64,000 bases of DNA, from assembly GCF_002005225.1 (NCBI RefSeq), contig NZ_CP019724.1, positions 6,527,501 through 6,591,500 of the forward strand. Reading direction: 5' to 3'. This DNA comes from Streptomyces pactum (GTDB lineage: Bacteria; Actinomycetota; Actinomycetes; Streptomycetales; Streptomycetaceae). Below are positions 8,326-16,955 of the stretch, piece by piece; positions within the stretch are counted from its first letter, which is position 1; each line of letters starts with the position of its first letter. The notes beneath the pieces are model-generated. The model had not been told where the DNA came from. It made no database searches and saw only the letters and a program-made list of their open reading frames with translations. The position numbers and the translations under genes are program-made.

Positions 8326-9126
8326 GTGTCCGTTACCCGAAGACAGATCACTACCGCAGCGCTTGCCTCCGTCCCCCTGGCGTTCGCCGCCACCGGCACC
8401 GCGCAAGCCGGCGGACGCCGCCCCCGGACCCTCTACATCGCCGGTGATTCCACCGCCGCGCAGAAGTACGCCGACGCCGCGCCCGAGACCGGGTGGGGCA
8501 TGGCACTGCCCTTCTTCCTCCGCAAGGACCTCCGCGTCGCCAACCACGCCGTGAACGGACGGAGCTCCAAGAGCTTCGTCGACGAAGGGCGGCTGGACAT
8601 CGTCCTCGACGCGCTCCGGCCCGGCGACCTCCTGCTCGTCCAGTTCGCGCACAACGACGAGAAGGACGAGGACCCCACCCGCTACACCGAGCCCTGGACG
8701 ACGTACCGGGACCACCTGCGGCTGTACGTCGACGGCGCCCGGGCCCGCGGGGCGCGGCCGGTGCTGGCCACGCCCGTCGAGCGGCGGCGGTTCGACGCCG
8801 CGGGCGACGCGAGGCCGAGCCACGGGGAGTACCCGGCGGCGATGCGGGCGCTCGCGCGGGAGGAGGGCGTGGCACTGCTCGACGTACAGGCGCTGTCGCT
8901 CGCGCTGTGGCAGCGGCTCGGTGCCGAGGGGACCAAGGCGTACTTCAACTGGACCGCCACCGAGCAGGACAACACCCACTTCAACCCGCCCGGCGCGATC
9001 GCCGTCGCCCGGCTCGTCGCGCGGGAGTCGCTGCGCACGCGGGTGCTGGCGCACCGGGACGTGCGCCGGCTGGACGAGGAGATCCCCGAGTCCTGGATCG
9101 ACTGGCCCGCGCCGGGCACCGCGTAA
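8326..9126 (+). CDS. Secreted rhamnogalacturonan acetylesterase-like GDSL hydrolase (CE12 type)
   Basis: This 266-aa SGNH hydrolase has a signal peptide (TRRQITT core, Ala-rich cleavage near residue 27, Tat-like twin Arg). The catalytic blocks are visible: block I YIAGDSTAA with the Ser nucleophile, block II NHAVNGRSS with Gly, block III FAHND with Asn, and block V DNTHFNPPG with the Asp-His pair. Length and motifs fit CE12 rhamnogalacturonan acetylesterases, which remove acetyl groups so lyases can act on pectin. GTG 8326 was chosen because GAAAGG lies 9 nt upstream. The gene lies between the binding protein and the second PL1 lyase, consistent with pectin degradation. Confidence 0.88.
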   Translation: MSVTRRQITTAALASVPLAFAATGTAQAGGRRPRTLYIAGDSTAAQKYADAAPETGWGMALPFFLRKDLRVANHAVNGRSSKSFVDEGRLDIVLDALRPGDLLLVQFAHNDEKDEDPTRYTEPWTTYRDHLRLYVDGARARGARPVLATPVERRRFDAAGDARPSHGEYPAAMRALAREEGVALLDVQALSLALWQRLGAEGTKAYFNWTATEQDNTHFNPPGAIAVARLVARESLRTRVLAHRDVRRLDEEIPESWIDWPAPGTA

Positions 9127-9176
9127 CGTCCCCAGACTTCCAGACTTCCGCACTTCCGGAAAAGGAGAGCCGCACC

Positions 9177-10511
9177 ATGAGCACATCGAGATGGCATGGG
9201 CATGCCATAAAGAGAACCGCCGCGCTCGTCGGCTGCACCGCCCTCGTACTGAGCCTGACCGCGGCCACCGCGCAGGCCCGTCCCGGTCACCACCACCCCC
9301 GCGACACCGCCCGGCAGACCCTGCCGGCCAACGACGGCTGGGCCTCCCACGGCACCGGCACCACCGGCGGGGCCGCGGCCGCCGAGGAGCGGGTGTTCAC
9401 CGTCTCCACCTGGGCCGAGTTCAAGGCCGCCCTCGCGGCGGAGGGCACCGCGCCGCGGATCATCAAGGTGAAGGGCACGATCGACGCCGTCTCCGAGGGC
9501 TGCGGAACCTTCGCCGTCCCCGGCTACGACTTCGACGCGTACCTGGAGAGGTACTCGCCCGAGAACTGGGGCAGGGAGACCGACCTGAGCGACGAGCCCG
9601 ACGACAGCCCGGAGGGGCTGCGCCGCGCCTCCGCCGCCCGGCAGGACGGGGCGATCAAGGCGAACGTCCCCGCCGACACCACCATCATCGGCGTCGGGCG
9701 CAACGCCGGGCTCAAGGGCGCCAGCCTCCAGATCAAGGGCGTGGACAACGTCATCGTCCGCAACCTGACCTTCGAGAGCCCCGTGGACTGCTTCCCGCAG
9801 TGGGACCCCACCGACGGCGACAAGGGCAACTGGAACTCCGAGTACGACAGCGCCGTCGTGTACGGGTCGACGCACGTGTGGCTGGACCACAACACCTTCA
9901 CCGACGGCGAGCACCCCGACAGCGCGGCACCCACCCACTTCGGCATGCTGTACCAGCAGCACGACGGCCAGCTCGACATCGTCAAGGGTGCCGACTACGT
10001 CACCGCCTCCTGGAACGTCTTCACCGAGCACGACAAGACGATCCTGATCGGCAACAGCGACAGCGAGTCGACCGCCGCGGTCGACCGCGGCCACCTGAAG
10101 ACGACCTTCCACCACAACCGCTTCGAGGACCTGGTCGAGCGGGCGCCCCGGGTGCGGTTCGGCCAGGTCGACGTCTACAACAACCACTTCGTGGCCGGCG
10201 AGGACTACTCCTACAGCTTCGGCATCGGCAAGGAGTCCCAGCTCGTCGCCGAGCACAACGCGTTCACCCTGCCGGACGGCGTCAGCCCCGCGAAGGTGCT
10301 GAAGCGGTGGAACGACTCGCCGCTCACCGCCGCCCACAACCGCGTCAACGGCCGCGCCGCCGACCTGATCGCCGCGCACAACGCGGAGAACCCGGACACG
10401 CCCCTGCGGTCCGGCGCGGGCTGGACGCCCACCCTGCGCACCAAGGTCCTCCCGGCCTGGGCGGTTCCCTTCATCGTCGACCACGGCGCGGGCGCCGGCC
10501 GCCTGCGCTGA
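9177..10511 (+). CDS. Secreted pectate lyase, family PL1 (second copy)
   Basis: This 444-aa protein has a clear signal peptide (AIKRTAALVG core, AQA-R cleavage near residue 36). The PL1 motifs are conventional: VWLDHNTF in the middle and RAPRVRFGQ followed by VYNNHF, with the RxPxxR arginines that bind and deprotonate polygalacturonate. Residues 115-160 are an Asp/Glu-rich insertion with likely Ca-binding carboxylates. It is longer than the 349-aa lyase upstream and only distantly related to it, so the two probably differ in preferred substrate. AAAGGAGAG precedes the ATG. A strong hairpin follows the stop. Confidence 0.92.
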   Translation: MSTSRWHGHAIKRTAALVGCTALVLSLTAATAQARPGHHHPRDTARQTLPANDGWASHGTGTTGGAAAAEERVFTVSTWAEFKAALAAEGTAPRIIKVKGTIDAVSEGCGTFAVPGYDFDAYLERYSPENWGRETDLSDEPDDSPEGLRRASAARQDGAIKANVPADTTIIGVGRNAGLKGASLQIKGVDNVIVRNLTFESPVDCFPQWDPTDGDKGNWNSEYDSAVVYGSTHVWLDHNTFTDGEHPDSAAPTHFGMLYQQHDGQLDIVKGADYVTASWNVFTEHDKTILIGNSDSESTAAVDRGHLKTTFHHNRFEDLVERAPRVRFGQVDVYNNHFVAGEDYSYSFGIGKESQLVAEHNAFTLPDGVSPAKVLKRWNDSPLTAAHNRVNGRAADLIAAHNAENPDTPLRSGAGWTPTLRTKVLPAWAVPFIVDHGAGAGRLR

Positions 10512-10526
10512 CGCCCACCCCGAACC

Positions 10527-10561
10527 GGGGGGCCGGGGCGCCCGCACCGCCCCGGCCCCCC
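10527..10561 (+). terminator. Strong GC hairpin after the second pectate lyase
   Basis: A perfect 14-bp stem (10527-10540 with 10548-10561, from GGGGGGCCGGGGCG) with a 7-nt loop begins 15 nt after the lyase stop. It is a good U-less Streptomyces terminator candidate. The pectinesterase gene starts 43 nt later, so it may act as an attenuator within the group. Confidence 0.6.
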
Positions 10562-10603
10562 GTCCCTCCCCCCGGTCCCTCCACACTCCGAAGGAGCACC
10601 CGC

Positions 10604-11731
10604 ATGCACCGACCCGCCCTGTCCCGCAGAGGCTTCCTCCTGACGACCGCGGGCGCGGGCGCCGCCCTCGCTCTCACGGCCGGCCCCGCCGTCGCCGGCA
10701 CCCGACCGCGCCCGCGCCCGTTCGGCCGGTACGGCTCACCGGCCGCCCGCCGCACCCCCAGGACCCTGTACGTCGACCCGCACGGCCGCGGTGACTTCAC
10801 CTCCGTCCAGGCCGCCGTCACCGCCGCCGAGGGCCCCGGCTGGACGCTCGTCCTGGCCCCCGGCACCTACCGCGAGACGGTCTTCGTCGACGCCGACCGC
10901 ACCGAGGCGACCTGGATCGGCGCCTGCGAGGACCCGCGCGACGTCGTCATCGTCTACGACAACGCGGCCGGCACCCCCAAGCCGGACGGCTCCGGCAACC
11001 ACGGCACCAGCGGCTCGGCCACCACCACCGTGCGGGCCGACGGCTTCACCGCCCACCGGATCACCTTCGCCAACGACTGGCTGCGCGCCGACCACCCCGA
11101 CTTCAGCGGCACCCAGGCCGTCGCGATCAAGGTCCAGGGCGACCGGTCGGCGTTCCACCACTGCCGCTTCCTCGGCCACCAGGACACCCTCTACGCCGAC
11201 TCCCGCGACCGCGGTCTCTTCGCCCGCCAGTACTACGCCCACTGCTACGTCGAGGGCGACGTCGACTTCGTCTTCGGGCGGGCGACGGCCGTCTACGAGC
11301 GCTGCCACTTCCGTACCCTGGTCCGCACCGACCTGTCCGGCGCCCCCCACGGCTTCGTGTTCGCGCCGTCCACGGTCGGCGAGAACCCGCGCGGCTACCT
11401 CGTCACGCACGGCCGCGTCAGCAGCGAGGCCCCCGACGGCTACTACAAGCTGGCCCGCCCCTGGGTGCCCAGCTCCGACACCACCGCCCGCCCGATGCTC
11501 ACCGTGCGCGAGACCCACCTCGGCGCGGGCATCGACGCGGCCGCGCCCTACGCCAACATGCGGGACGCCCACCCCTGGCAGGAGCAGCGGTTCCGGGAGT
11601 ACCGCAACACCGGCCCCGGCGCCGCGATCACCGTCCCCGAGAACCGGCCCCAGCTCACCCGCGCCGAGGCCGCGTCGCACACCCGCAAGGCGTACCTGGG
11701 CGACTGGCGGCCGTATGACCGCCGGTGCTGA
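10604..11731 (+). CDS. Secreted pectinesterase (pectin methylesterase, CE8)
   Basis: This 375-aa protein has a Tat-type signal (SRRGFLLTT, residues 7-15) and a right-handed beta-helix CE8 domain. The catalytic motifs are visible: GHQDTLY with the acid/base Asp, DVDFVFG with the nucleophilic Asp, and the ARPW segment with the catalytic Arg. It removes methyl esters from homogalacturonan, making it accessible to the neighbouring pectate lyases. AAGGAG lies 8 nt before the ATG. Its 3' end overlaps the next gene by 17 nt in another frame. Tat export contrasts with the Sec-like signal of the lyases. Confidence 0.92.
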   Translation: MHRPALSRRGFLLTTAGAGAALALTAGPAVAGTRPRPRPFGRYGSPAARRTPRTLYVDPHGRGDFTSVQAAVTAAEGPGWTLVLAPGTYRETVFVDADRTEATWIGACEDPRDVVIVYDNAAGTPKPDGSGNHGTSGSATTTVRADGFTAHRITFANDWLRADHPDFSGTQAVAIKVQGDRSAFHHCRFLGHQDTLYADSRDRGLFARQYYAHCYVEGDVDFVFGRATAVYERCHFRTLVRTDLSGAPHGFVFAPSTVGENPRGYLVTHGRVSSEAPDGYYKLARPWVPSSDTTARPMLTVRETHLGAGIDAAAPYANMRDAHPWQEQRFREYRNTGPGAAITVPENRPQLTRAEAASHTRKAYLGDWRPYDRRC

Positions 11732-12827
11732 CCTGCCGGACGACCCGGCCGGGCGCCCGTACGGCGCGCTGCCCGGCTTCCACCCGGCGCTCAAGGACGA
11801 ACTGGTCTTCCCGCTCGCCTGGGGCAGTTCACCGGTCCGGGACTTCGGGGCGTGGCGGCGGACGGCCCGCGCGACGGTCGAGGAGCACCTCCTCGTCGAC
11901 CGTCAGGACGGCACGCCGTACGCCCCGGAGTTCGCCGCCCGCTCGGACGGCGACGGGTACACGCGGGAGCTGGTCACCCTCTCCCTCACCCGCTACGGAC
12001 GGGTCCGCGGCGCCCTGCTCACCCCGCACGGCGCCGGGCCCTTCCCGGCCGTCCTGCTCCTGCACGACCACGGTTCCCGCTTCGACATCGGCAAGGAGAA
12101 GGCGGTCCGGCCCTGGTACGACGACACCCGGCTCGCCGCCGCCGGGCAGTGGGCGGACCGGCACTTCGACGGGCGCTTCCTCGGTGACGAGCTGGCCCGG
12201 CGCGGGTACGTGGTCTTCTGTGCGGACGCCCTGGGCTGGGGCGACCGCGAACCGCTCACCTACGAGCGGCAGCAGGCCCTCGCCAGTGGCCTCTTCCACC
12301 TCGGCAGCTCGCTCGCCGGGCTCCTGGCCCGCGAGGACCAGCGCGCCGCCGGCTTCCTGGCCGGGCTGGACCGGGTGGACGCCCGGCGGATCGCGGCCGC
12401 CGGCTTCTCCATGGGCGGCTACCGCGCCTGGCAGACCGCAGCCCTCAGCGACGACGTCGCCGCCGCGGTGAGCGTGTGCTGGATGACCGGTCTGAAGCAG
12501 ATGCTGGTGGCCGGCGACAACAGCCTGCGCGGGCAGTCGGCGTTCCACATGCTCCACCCCGGCCTCGCCCGGCACCTCGACATCCCCGACGTGGCGAGCA
12601 TCGCCGCACCGAAGCCGATGCTGTTCCTCGGCGGTGCGCGGGACCACCTGTTCACCGCCGAGGGCGTCCGCACCGCCTACGAGAGGCTGCGCGCCGTCTG
12701 GCACTCCCGCGGCGCCGCCGACCGGCTGCGCACCGAGACCTGGCCGGACGTCGGGCACGCCTTCCCGTGGCGCATGCAGGAGGAGGCCTTCGCCTGGCTG
12801 GAGTCGGTCACCGCCGCACCCGGCTGA
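11715..12827 (+). CDS. Alpha/beta hydrolase (dienelactone hydrolase/acetylesterase-like)
   Basis: This 370-aa hydrolase has the alpha/beta fold. The nucleophile elbow is GFSMGGY (about residue 236), an HDHGS oxyanion region lies near residue 115, a candidate Asp sits in GARDHLF and the His in DVGHAF. There is no signal peptide, so it likely acts in the cytoplasm on imported esters. It starts inside the pectinesterase gene (17-nt overlap), implying coupled expression. Similar esterases accompany pectin and xylan loci, where they may remove acetyl or feruloyl groups. Substrate is inference. Its 3' end overlaps the convergent GH43 gene by 20 nt. Confidence 0.82.
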   Translation: MTAGADLPDDPAGRPYGALPGFHPALKDELVFPLAWGSSPVRDFGAWRRTARATVEEHLLVDRQDGTPYAPEFAARSDGDGYTRELVTLSLTRYGRVRGALLTPHGAGPFPAVLLLHDHGSRFDIGKEKAVRPWYDDTRLAAAGQWADRHFDGRFLGDELARRGYVVFCADALGWGDREPLTYERQQALASGLFHLGSSLAGLLAREDQRAAGFLAGLDRVDARRIAAAGFSMGGYRAWQTAALSDDVAAAVSVCWMTGLKQMLVAGDNSLRGQSAFHMLHPGLARHLDIPDVASIAAPKPMLFLGGARDHLFTAEGVRTAYERLRAVWHSRGAADRLRTETWPDVGHAFPWRMQEEAFAWLESVTAAPG

Positions 12828-14175
12828 GCGGCTCCGCGGCCGGCACCACCGCCTCGACCGTCCAGGTGCGCCTGGTGCCGTCCGCGGCCGTCACCGTGTA
12901 GGTCCGCGGCTCGCGGAAGTCGCGGCGCGTGCCGGACCTCGGGCTGACCGTCGCGCCCTCGCCGGCCCACAGCTTCGGGGCGAGGCCGCGCAGGTTCGTC
13001 CGGGGCCCCATCGGCAGGACGACCCTGCTCGTCTCCTCGCTGACGATCGCGTACCCCTGCTGCCCGCGTGCCGTGGCGTCCACGAGCGAGGCGGGGCTCG
13101 CCGGGTAGGCACCCAGCAGCCGGTCGTACTCCGCCCGCGTCACCGGGATCACCGTGCCGTGCCGCGGGCTGGCGGGCAACTGGTAGCCGGTGGACGGCGT
13201 CCACTCGCCCGAGTCGAGGTCGGTGGTCTCGAAGGGGAGGTATCCCCGGCCGCCGTACTCGTCGACGAACAGGTACCACTTCTTCTCGGTGTTGGACCTG
13301 AACACCGTCGGTCCCTCGCCGCGGTCCATCGCGCCGCGGCCGATGCAGTCCGCGACGAAGTCGTACGACGTGTCGGTCAGGGACGTCGACTTCTCGCCGG
13401 TGATGAACTTCGAGCAGGGCGATCCGGAGGACGGGTCGCGCTCGTCCTTGGTGTAGCGGTAGTACGTGCCGTCGTGCTCGACGACCGTGGAGTCGATGAC
13501 CGAGTAGCCCGGGTCGTTCCAGATCCTCGGCTCGCTGAAGGTGCGGAAGTCCTTCGTGGTCGCGTACAGCATCCTGTTGTACGTCGAACCGGTGTGGTCC
13601 GGGTCGTCCTCGGCGTACAGCTTGGACGCCCAGAAGACGACGTACGCGTCGAGCTCGTCGTCCCAGTAGGCCTCCGGCGCCCAGGTGTTGCCGGCGTTGT
13701 CCGGGGACACCTCCGCCAGGCGCTGGTCGGTCCAGTGGACCAGGTCGGTGGACTCCCACACCATGATCGACTTGCTGCCGTGCCGCTGGACCTCGTCCCA
13801 ACTGCCGCTGCTGTTGCGGTACATCCGCAGGTCGGTGGCGATCATGTAGAACCTGTCGCCCTCGGGCGAGCGGATCACGAACGGGTCGCGCAGTCCCTTC
13901 TCGCCGATCGTGGACGTCAGCACCGGCTCGCCCGCGTTCAGTTCGCGCCAGTGCAGGGCGTCGTTGCCGCGGCTGAGGGCGTAGCGGATCTGTTCACCGT
14001 CGGCGGTGCCCTCGCCGGTGAAGTAGGCGAAGAGATACCCCGCGTACTTCGGGGACTCGGCGGGGCTCGCGGGCGGTGCGCCCGGATGCGCGGCGCCCGG
14101 CGGGGCGGCGAGCAGGGCGAGGAGGAGAGCGAGGAAGGGGACCAGAAGCGTGCGGCGAGCGGTGTGGCGGCGCAT
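12808..14175 (-). CDS. Secreted glycoside hydrolase family 43 (arabinosidase-like)
   Basis: This 455-aa secreted protein has a signal peptide (RRHTARR, Leu-rich core, cleavage near residue 30). The GH43 propeller spans about residues 40-360: YLFAYFTGEG at the first strand, then the LRDPFVI segment with a conserved Asp, and TWAPEAYWD. A C-terminal Ig-like domain of about 80 residues (YTVTAADGTRRTW) resembles the atrophied bacterial Ig domains of secreted glycosidases. It probably removes arabinose side chains from pectin or arabinan outside the cell. It is transcribed opposite to the pectinesterase group and overlaps its last gene tail to tail, so transcripts could interfere. Confidence 0.87.
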   Translation of the reverse strand: MRRHTARRTLLVPFLALLLALLAAPPGAAHPGAPPASPAESPKYAGYLFAYFTGEGTADGEQIRYALSRGNDALHWRELNAGEPVLTSTIGEKGLRDPFVIRSPEGDRFYMIATDLRMYRNSSGSWDEVQRHGSKSIMVWESTDLVHWTDQRLAEVSPDNAGNTWAPEAYWDDELDAYVVFWASKLYAEDDPDHTGSTYNRMLYATTKDFRTFSEPRIWNDPGYSVIDSTVVEHDGTYYRYTKDERDPSSGSPCSKFITGEKSTSLTDTSYDFVADCIGRGAMDRGEGPTVFRSNTEKKWYLFVDEYGGRGYLPFETTDLDSGEWTPSTGYQLPASPRHGTVIPVTRAEYDRLLGAYPASPASLVDATARGQQGYAIVSEETSRVVLPMGPRTNLRGLAPKLWAGEGATVSPRSGTRRDFREPRTYTVTAADGTRRTWTVEAVVPAAEPLSRVRR

Positions 14176-14317
14176 GACACTTCCTGGGGGAGTATGAGGG
14201 ATTCTGTTGGACGGTGTGCCCTCGGAGTGTCACCACTGGGAGTCGGGGCGTCAACGGGACGGCGAGGGCCGAAACTTTCGGGCCTTCGCGGTTCGCTGAC
14301 GGCGGACCCCGGCAGGA

Positions 14318-14353
14318 GAACGCCCCCGCCGGTCGTCACCGGCGGGGGCGTTC
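14318..14353 (-). terminator. Perfect hairpin after the PL3 pectate lyase gene
   Basis: A 15-bp perfect stem (14318-14332 with 14339-14353) with a 6-nt loop lies between the PL3 and GH43 genes. A second 8-bp hairpin, ACCGGTCC/GGACCGGT at 14389-14411, sits closer to the PL3 stop. Together they form a tandem terminator that isolates the PL3 transcript from the GH43 gene downstream. The remaining 14176-14317 stretch is the GH43 promoter region, in which no clear -10/-35 pair was found. Confidence 0.65.
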
Positions 14354-14434
14354 GACGGGCCGGCCGAGTGGGGGCTCGGACGGCACACACCGGTCCGGGG
14401 GGCGGACCGGTGGATCAGGGTGCGCCCGGGGCGG

Positions 14435-15274
14435 TCACTCGTAGGTGATGTCCGAGCCGGTGAAGTCGCACGTCTTGCCGTACGGGCCGACCGGGGACAG
14501 CTCCTCGGGCTCGTCGCCGGAGTCGTTGCCCTCGAACCGGACACAGGTCTCGATCTTCTTCTTGCCGTCGCCGTGGATGCGGATGTTGCGCAGGGCCGCC
14601 GTGTCGCCGTAGTTCTGGTTGACGCCGACGATCGACTTGCCGGGCGCGGTGATGTCCACGTCGTTGATGATGATCGTGCGCTTGTACTGCTTGCCGCAGT
14701 TGCCGCAGGAGCGGACCAGCTTGCCGAAGTTCTCGACCTGGAACTTCGAGACGACGAGCTTGCCCGCGCCGTTGAACTGGAGCACCTTGTCGTCGGCGTT
14801 CCTCGCGCCGCCGCCGTACACCTTGTACACCGCCGAGGGCGAGGTGCCCTTGAAGCTGGCGGCGTCCTCGCCGACGTCCAGCCACCACACGTTCTGCAGG
14901 GTGCAGGAGCCCTTGCAGTGGACGCCGTCGGCGGCCGGGGTGCCGATGACGACGTTCTTCAGGACGGCGCCGTCCGCCAGCTCGAAGACCGGGTCCTGGC
15001 CCTCGTCCTGGCCGTCGCCGCCCAGGGCGCCGGTGCCGTAGAACTTCTTCATCCCGCCGTCGTACGTCCCCTTGACCGGGATCGTCGACGAGACGGGCTT
15101 GCTGCCGGTGTCCGTGGGCCAGGACGACGCGGCACCCGCGGTGGACAGCATCGTCGTGGTGACGATCGCCGCTCCGGTGAGGCCGAAGGCGGTGGCTCCG
15201 GCGATCACGGCCCGCCGCTTGGTGACCCGGCGGCGGTGGCGGACGCGCTGTTCGGCTCGTGCAGTCATGCCCAT
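14435..15274 (-). CDS. Secreted pectate lyase, family PL3
   Basis: This 279-aa protein has a twin-Arg-rich N-terminus, a hydrophobic core and cleavage after AGA near residue 49. The mature part matches PL3 pectate lyases, small Ca-dependent parallel beta-helix enzymes. The DGVHCKGSC segment and the GKLVRSCGNC cysteine pair are typical, as are the SIVGVNQNYGD and TCVRFEGN strands. It is monocistronic, with a GGAAC-type ribosome site just before the ATG and tandem hairpins downstream. Together with two PL1 enzymes it gives three pectate lyases in 10 kb. An internal Met two codons in is an alternative start. Confidence 0.9.
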   Translation of the reverse strand: MGMTARAEQRVRHRRRVTKRRAVIAGATAFGLTGAAIVTTTMLSTAGAASSWPTDTGSKPVSSTIPVKGTYDGGMKKFYGTGALGGDGQDEGQDPVFELADGAVLKNVVIGTPAADGVHCKGSCTLQNVWWLDVGEDAASFKGTSPSAVYKVYGGGARNADDKVLQFNGAGKLVVSKFQVENFGKLVRSCGNCGKQYKRTIIINDVDITAPGKSIVGVNQNYGDTAALRNIRIHGDGKKKIETCVRFEGNDSGDEPEELSPVGPYGKTCDFTGSDITYE

Positions 15275-15380
15275 GTTCCTTGCGTGGGGAGAGGATCTGT
15301 GCGCTTCCTGGTCGCCACCGGGGGAGAAAGGGTTGCCGCGTCTTCAGAGGTTTTTCACGGACCGCCGTCACCGGCCGCCG

Positions 15381-16232
15381 TCACGAGCCGCCGTCGCGGG
15401 GCGCGAAGTCGCCCCGCACCGAGAGCCGTTCGGAGGTGGCGGTGGCCGTGGCCGTCGCGGTGTAGCGGTCGCCGCCCGCGTCCCGGCCGCCGCGTTCGTG
15501 GTTGTACTGGCCGGCGAACATCCACTCGCCCGCCGGGACCGTACGGCCCTGCTTGAGCGTCCACCGGTGGACGAGGAAACCGTCCCGCTCCTCCACCGTG
15601 AACGTGAAGTCCTCCTCCGGCAGCGACCGCCAGGCGCCGGTGGACGTGACCCCGCCCGTCTGCGCCACCCTGAGCTCGACGGTGAGCGCGGTCAGCGGCT
15701 CACCGGTCTTGAGGGTGACGTTGCTCTGCGCCCAGAAGTCGTTGCTGTGCGGGTCCACCGAACCGTCCGACCACAGCGGGCCGTCCTCGACGGCGGAGGC
15801 GGGCGGCCGGGCGGTCCCGGTCGCGGTCGCGGTCGGCGGCCGGGAGGACGCGGGGGCGTCGGGCGTCCCGGACCCGGAAGCGGTGCCGGACGGCGGGGCG
15901 GGCGGCCGGGCCGGGGTGCCGTCCGGTGACGGTGTGGGGGTCGGGGAGGTGGCGACCGAGCGCTGCGGGGGAGCGTCGTCCTTCACCGCGGACGCGACCG
16001 CGTAGCCGCCGACCGCGAGGACTCCCGCCACCGCGGCCGTGGCACCGGCCACCCGCGCCCAGCCCAGCAGCGGCGGACGCGTCGCCCGGTGCTGCGCGAG
16101 GCGGTCCTGGTCCTGGCCCGCCATGCCGCGCTCGACCCGGGCCAGGATGCGCGCCCGGTCGGGCTCGTGCGCCCCGGCCGCCTCGTGCAGCTTGGCGCGC
16201 AGCTCCTCGTCCCGGTCCCGCTGCCCGGTCAT
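15381..16232 (-). CDS. Single-pass membrane protein paired with a SigE-family sigma factor
   Basis: This 283-aa protein has a cytoplasmic N-terminus (about 60 residues, DEELRAKLHEAAG, then RARILARVERGMAG), one membrane helix (about residues 62-82), a Pro/Thr/Ser-rich linker (90-150) and an extracytoplasmic beta-rich domain. Its ATG overlaps the sigma-factor stop (ATGA). Such coupling is typical of sigma and anti-sigma pairs, but no zinc anti-sigma motif is seen, so a role as anti-sigma or cell-surface sensor is only inferred. The longer upstream reading frame is a shadow of the sigma gene. Confidence 0.72.
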   Translation of the reverse strand: MTGQRDRDEELRAKLHEAAGAHEPDRARILARVERGMAGQDQDRLAQHRATRPPLLGWARVAGATAAVAGVLAVGGYAVASAVKDDAPPQRSVATSPTPTPSPDGTPARPPAPPSGTASGSGTPDAPASSRPPTATATGTARPPASAVEDGPLWSDGSVDPHSNDFWAQSNVTLKTGEPLTALTVELRVAQTGGVTSTGAWRSLPEEDFTFTVEERDGFLVHRWTLKQGRTVPAGEWMFAGQYNHERGGRDAGGDRYTATATATATSERLSVRGDFAPRDGGS

Positions 16233-16795
16233 CGGTTCCTTCCCGCGGCCTCGCCGCTGCGCGCGATCGCCGCGTGCACCTGCTTCGGAGCCGCCTGTGT
16301 CCCGAGCAACCGCTGCAGTTCGGCCATTCCCTTCGACGTCTGGCTCTTCACCGTACCCACCGAGACGCCCAGGGCGAGCGCCGTGTCCTTCTCGGAGAGG
16401 TCGAACGCGTGCCGCAGCACCACGCACGCCCGCTTGCGGAACGGCAGCCCGCGCAGCGCCTCCCGGACGTCCACCACACCCGCGACGTCCGGATTCTCCG
16501 TCCTCTCCTCGCGCTGCGACCAGAACAGGGCGATCCGCCTGCGCTCCCTCACGGCGGTGCGGACGCGGGTGCGGGCGAGGTTGGCGACGACACCGCGCGC
16601 GTACGCCGCCGGATGGTCGGCCGCGCGGACCCGGTCCCAGCGGTGCCACAGGGCCAGCAACGCGTCCGCCGCGAGGTCGTCGGCGGCGTCCGGTTCGCCG
16701 GTCAGCAGATGGGCCAGCCGGGAGAGTTCGGCGTAGTGGCGCTCGAAGAAGGCGTGGAACTCCACGGAGGCGGCGTCGTCGACGACTGTCCCCAC
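16229..16795 (-). CDS. ECF RNA polymerase sigma factor (SigE-family)
   Basis: This 188-aa ECF sigma factor has region 2 at about residues 10-75 (FEAFFERHY-like start, AADDLAADALLALWHRW) and region 4 at about 105-165 (LPFRKRACVVLRHAFDLSEKD, then the helix-turn-helix VSVGTVKSQTSKG). GTG 16795 was chosen over a frame start at 16882 because GAGGAGAG lies 8 nt upstream and the resulting length fits the family. It directs RNA polymerase to its own regulon, and its partner is the membrane protein encoded next. Inverted copies of CGTTCGACG lie upstream. Confidence 0.88.
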   Translation of the reverse strand: MGTVVDDAASVEFHAFFERHYAELSRLAHLLTGEPDAADDLAADALLALWHRWDRVRAADHPAAYARGVVANLARTRVRTAVRERRRIALFWSQREERTENPDVAGVVDVREALRGLPFRKRACVVLRHAFDLSEKDTALALGVSVGTVKSQTSKGMAELQRLLGTQAAPKQVHAAIARSGEAAGRNR

Positions 16796-16869
16796 GGGCG
16801 GACTCTCCTCGCAGCGGCTTCCCCGGCGTCGAACAGCCGTGCGCCGGGCCGGAATCCGGAACTGTAGCA

Positions 16870-16905
16870 GCGTTCGACGCACCGACTGTGCGGTGCGTCG
16901 AACGC
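16870..16905 (-). terminator. Perfect 15-bp hairpin between pbp and sigma genes
   Basis: GCGTTCGACGCACCG (16870-16884) pairs perfectly with its complement at 16891-16905 over a 6-nt loop. It begins 50 nt after the penicillin-binding protein stop and lies about 75 nt upstream of the sigma start. It most likely ends the pbp transcript. A further GTCGAAC copy at 16828-16834 hints that the sequence could also be part of a regulatory site. Confidence 0.65.
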
Positions 16906-16955
16906 CGTATGGCAGACCGAACCCGCCGAGGGTCTCAGCCGGCGCCGTCGTCGCA

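Noticed and set aside
5680..9186. Minus-strand frame of 1168 codons opposite pectate lyase and binding-protein genes
   Set aside because: It is antisense to well-supported secreted proteins and has no start context or domain.
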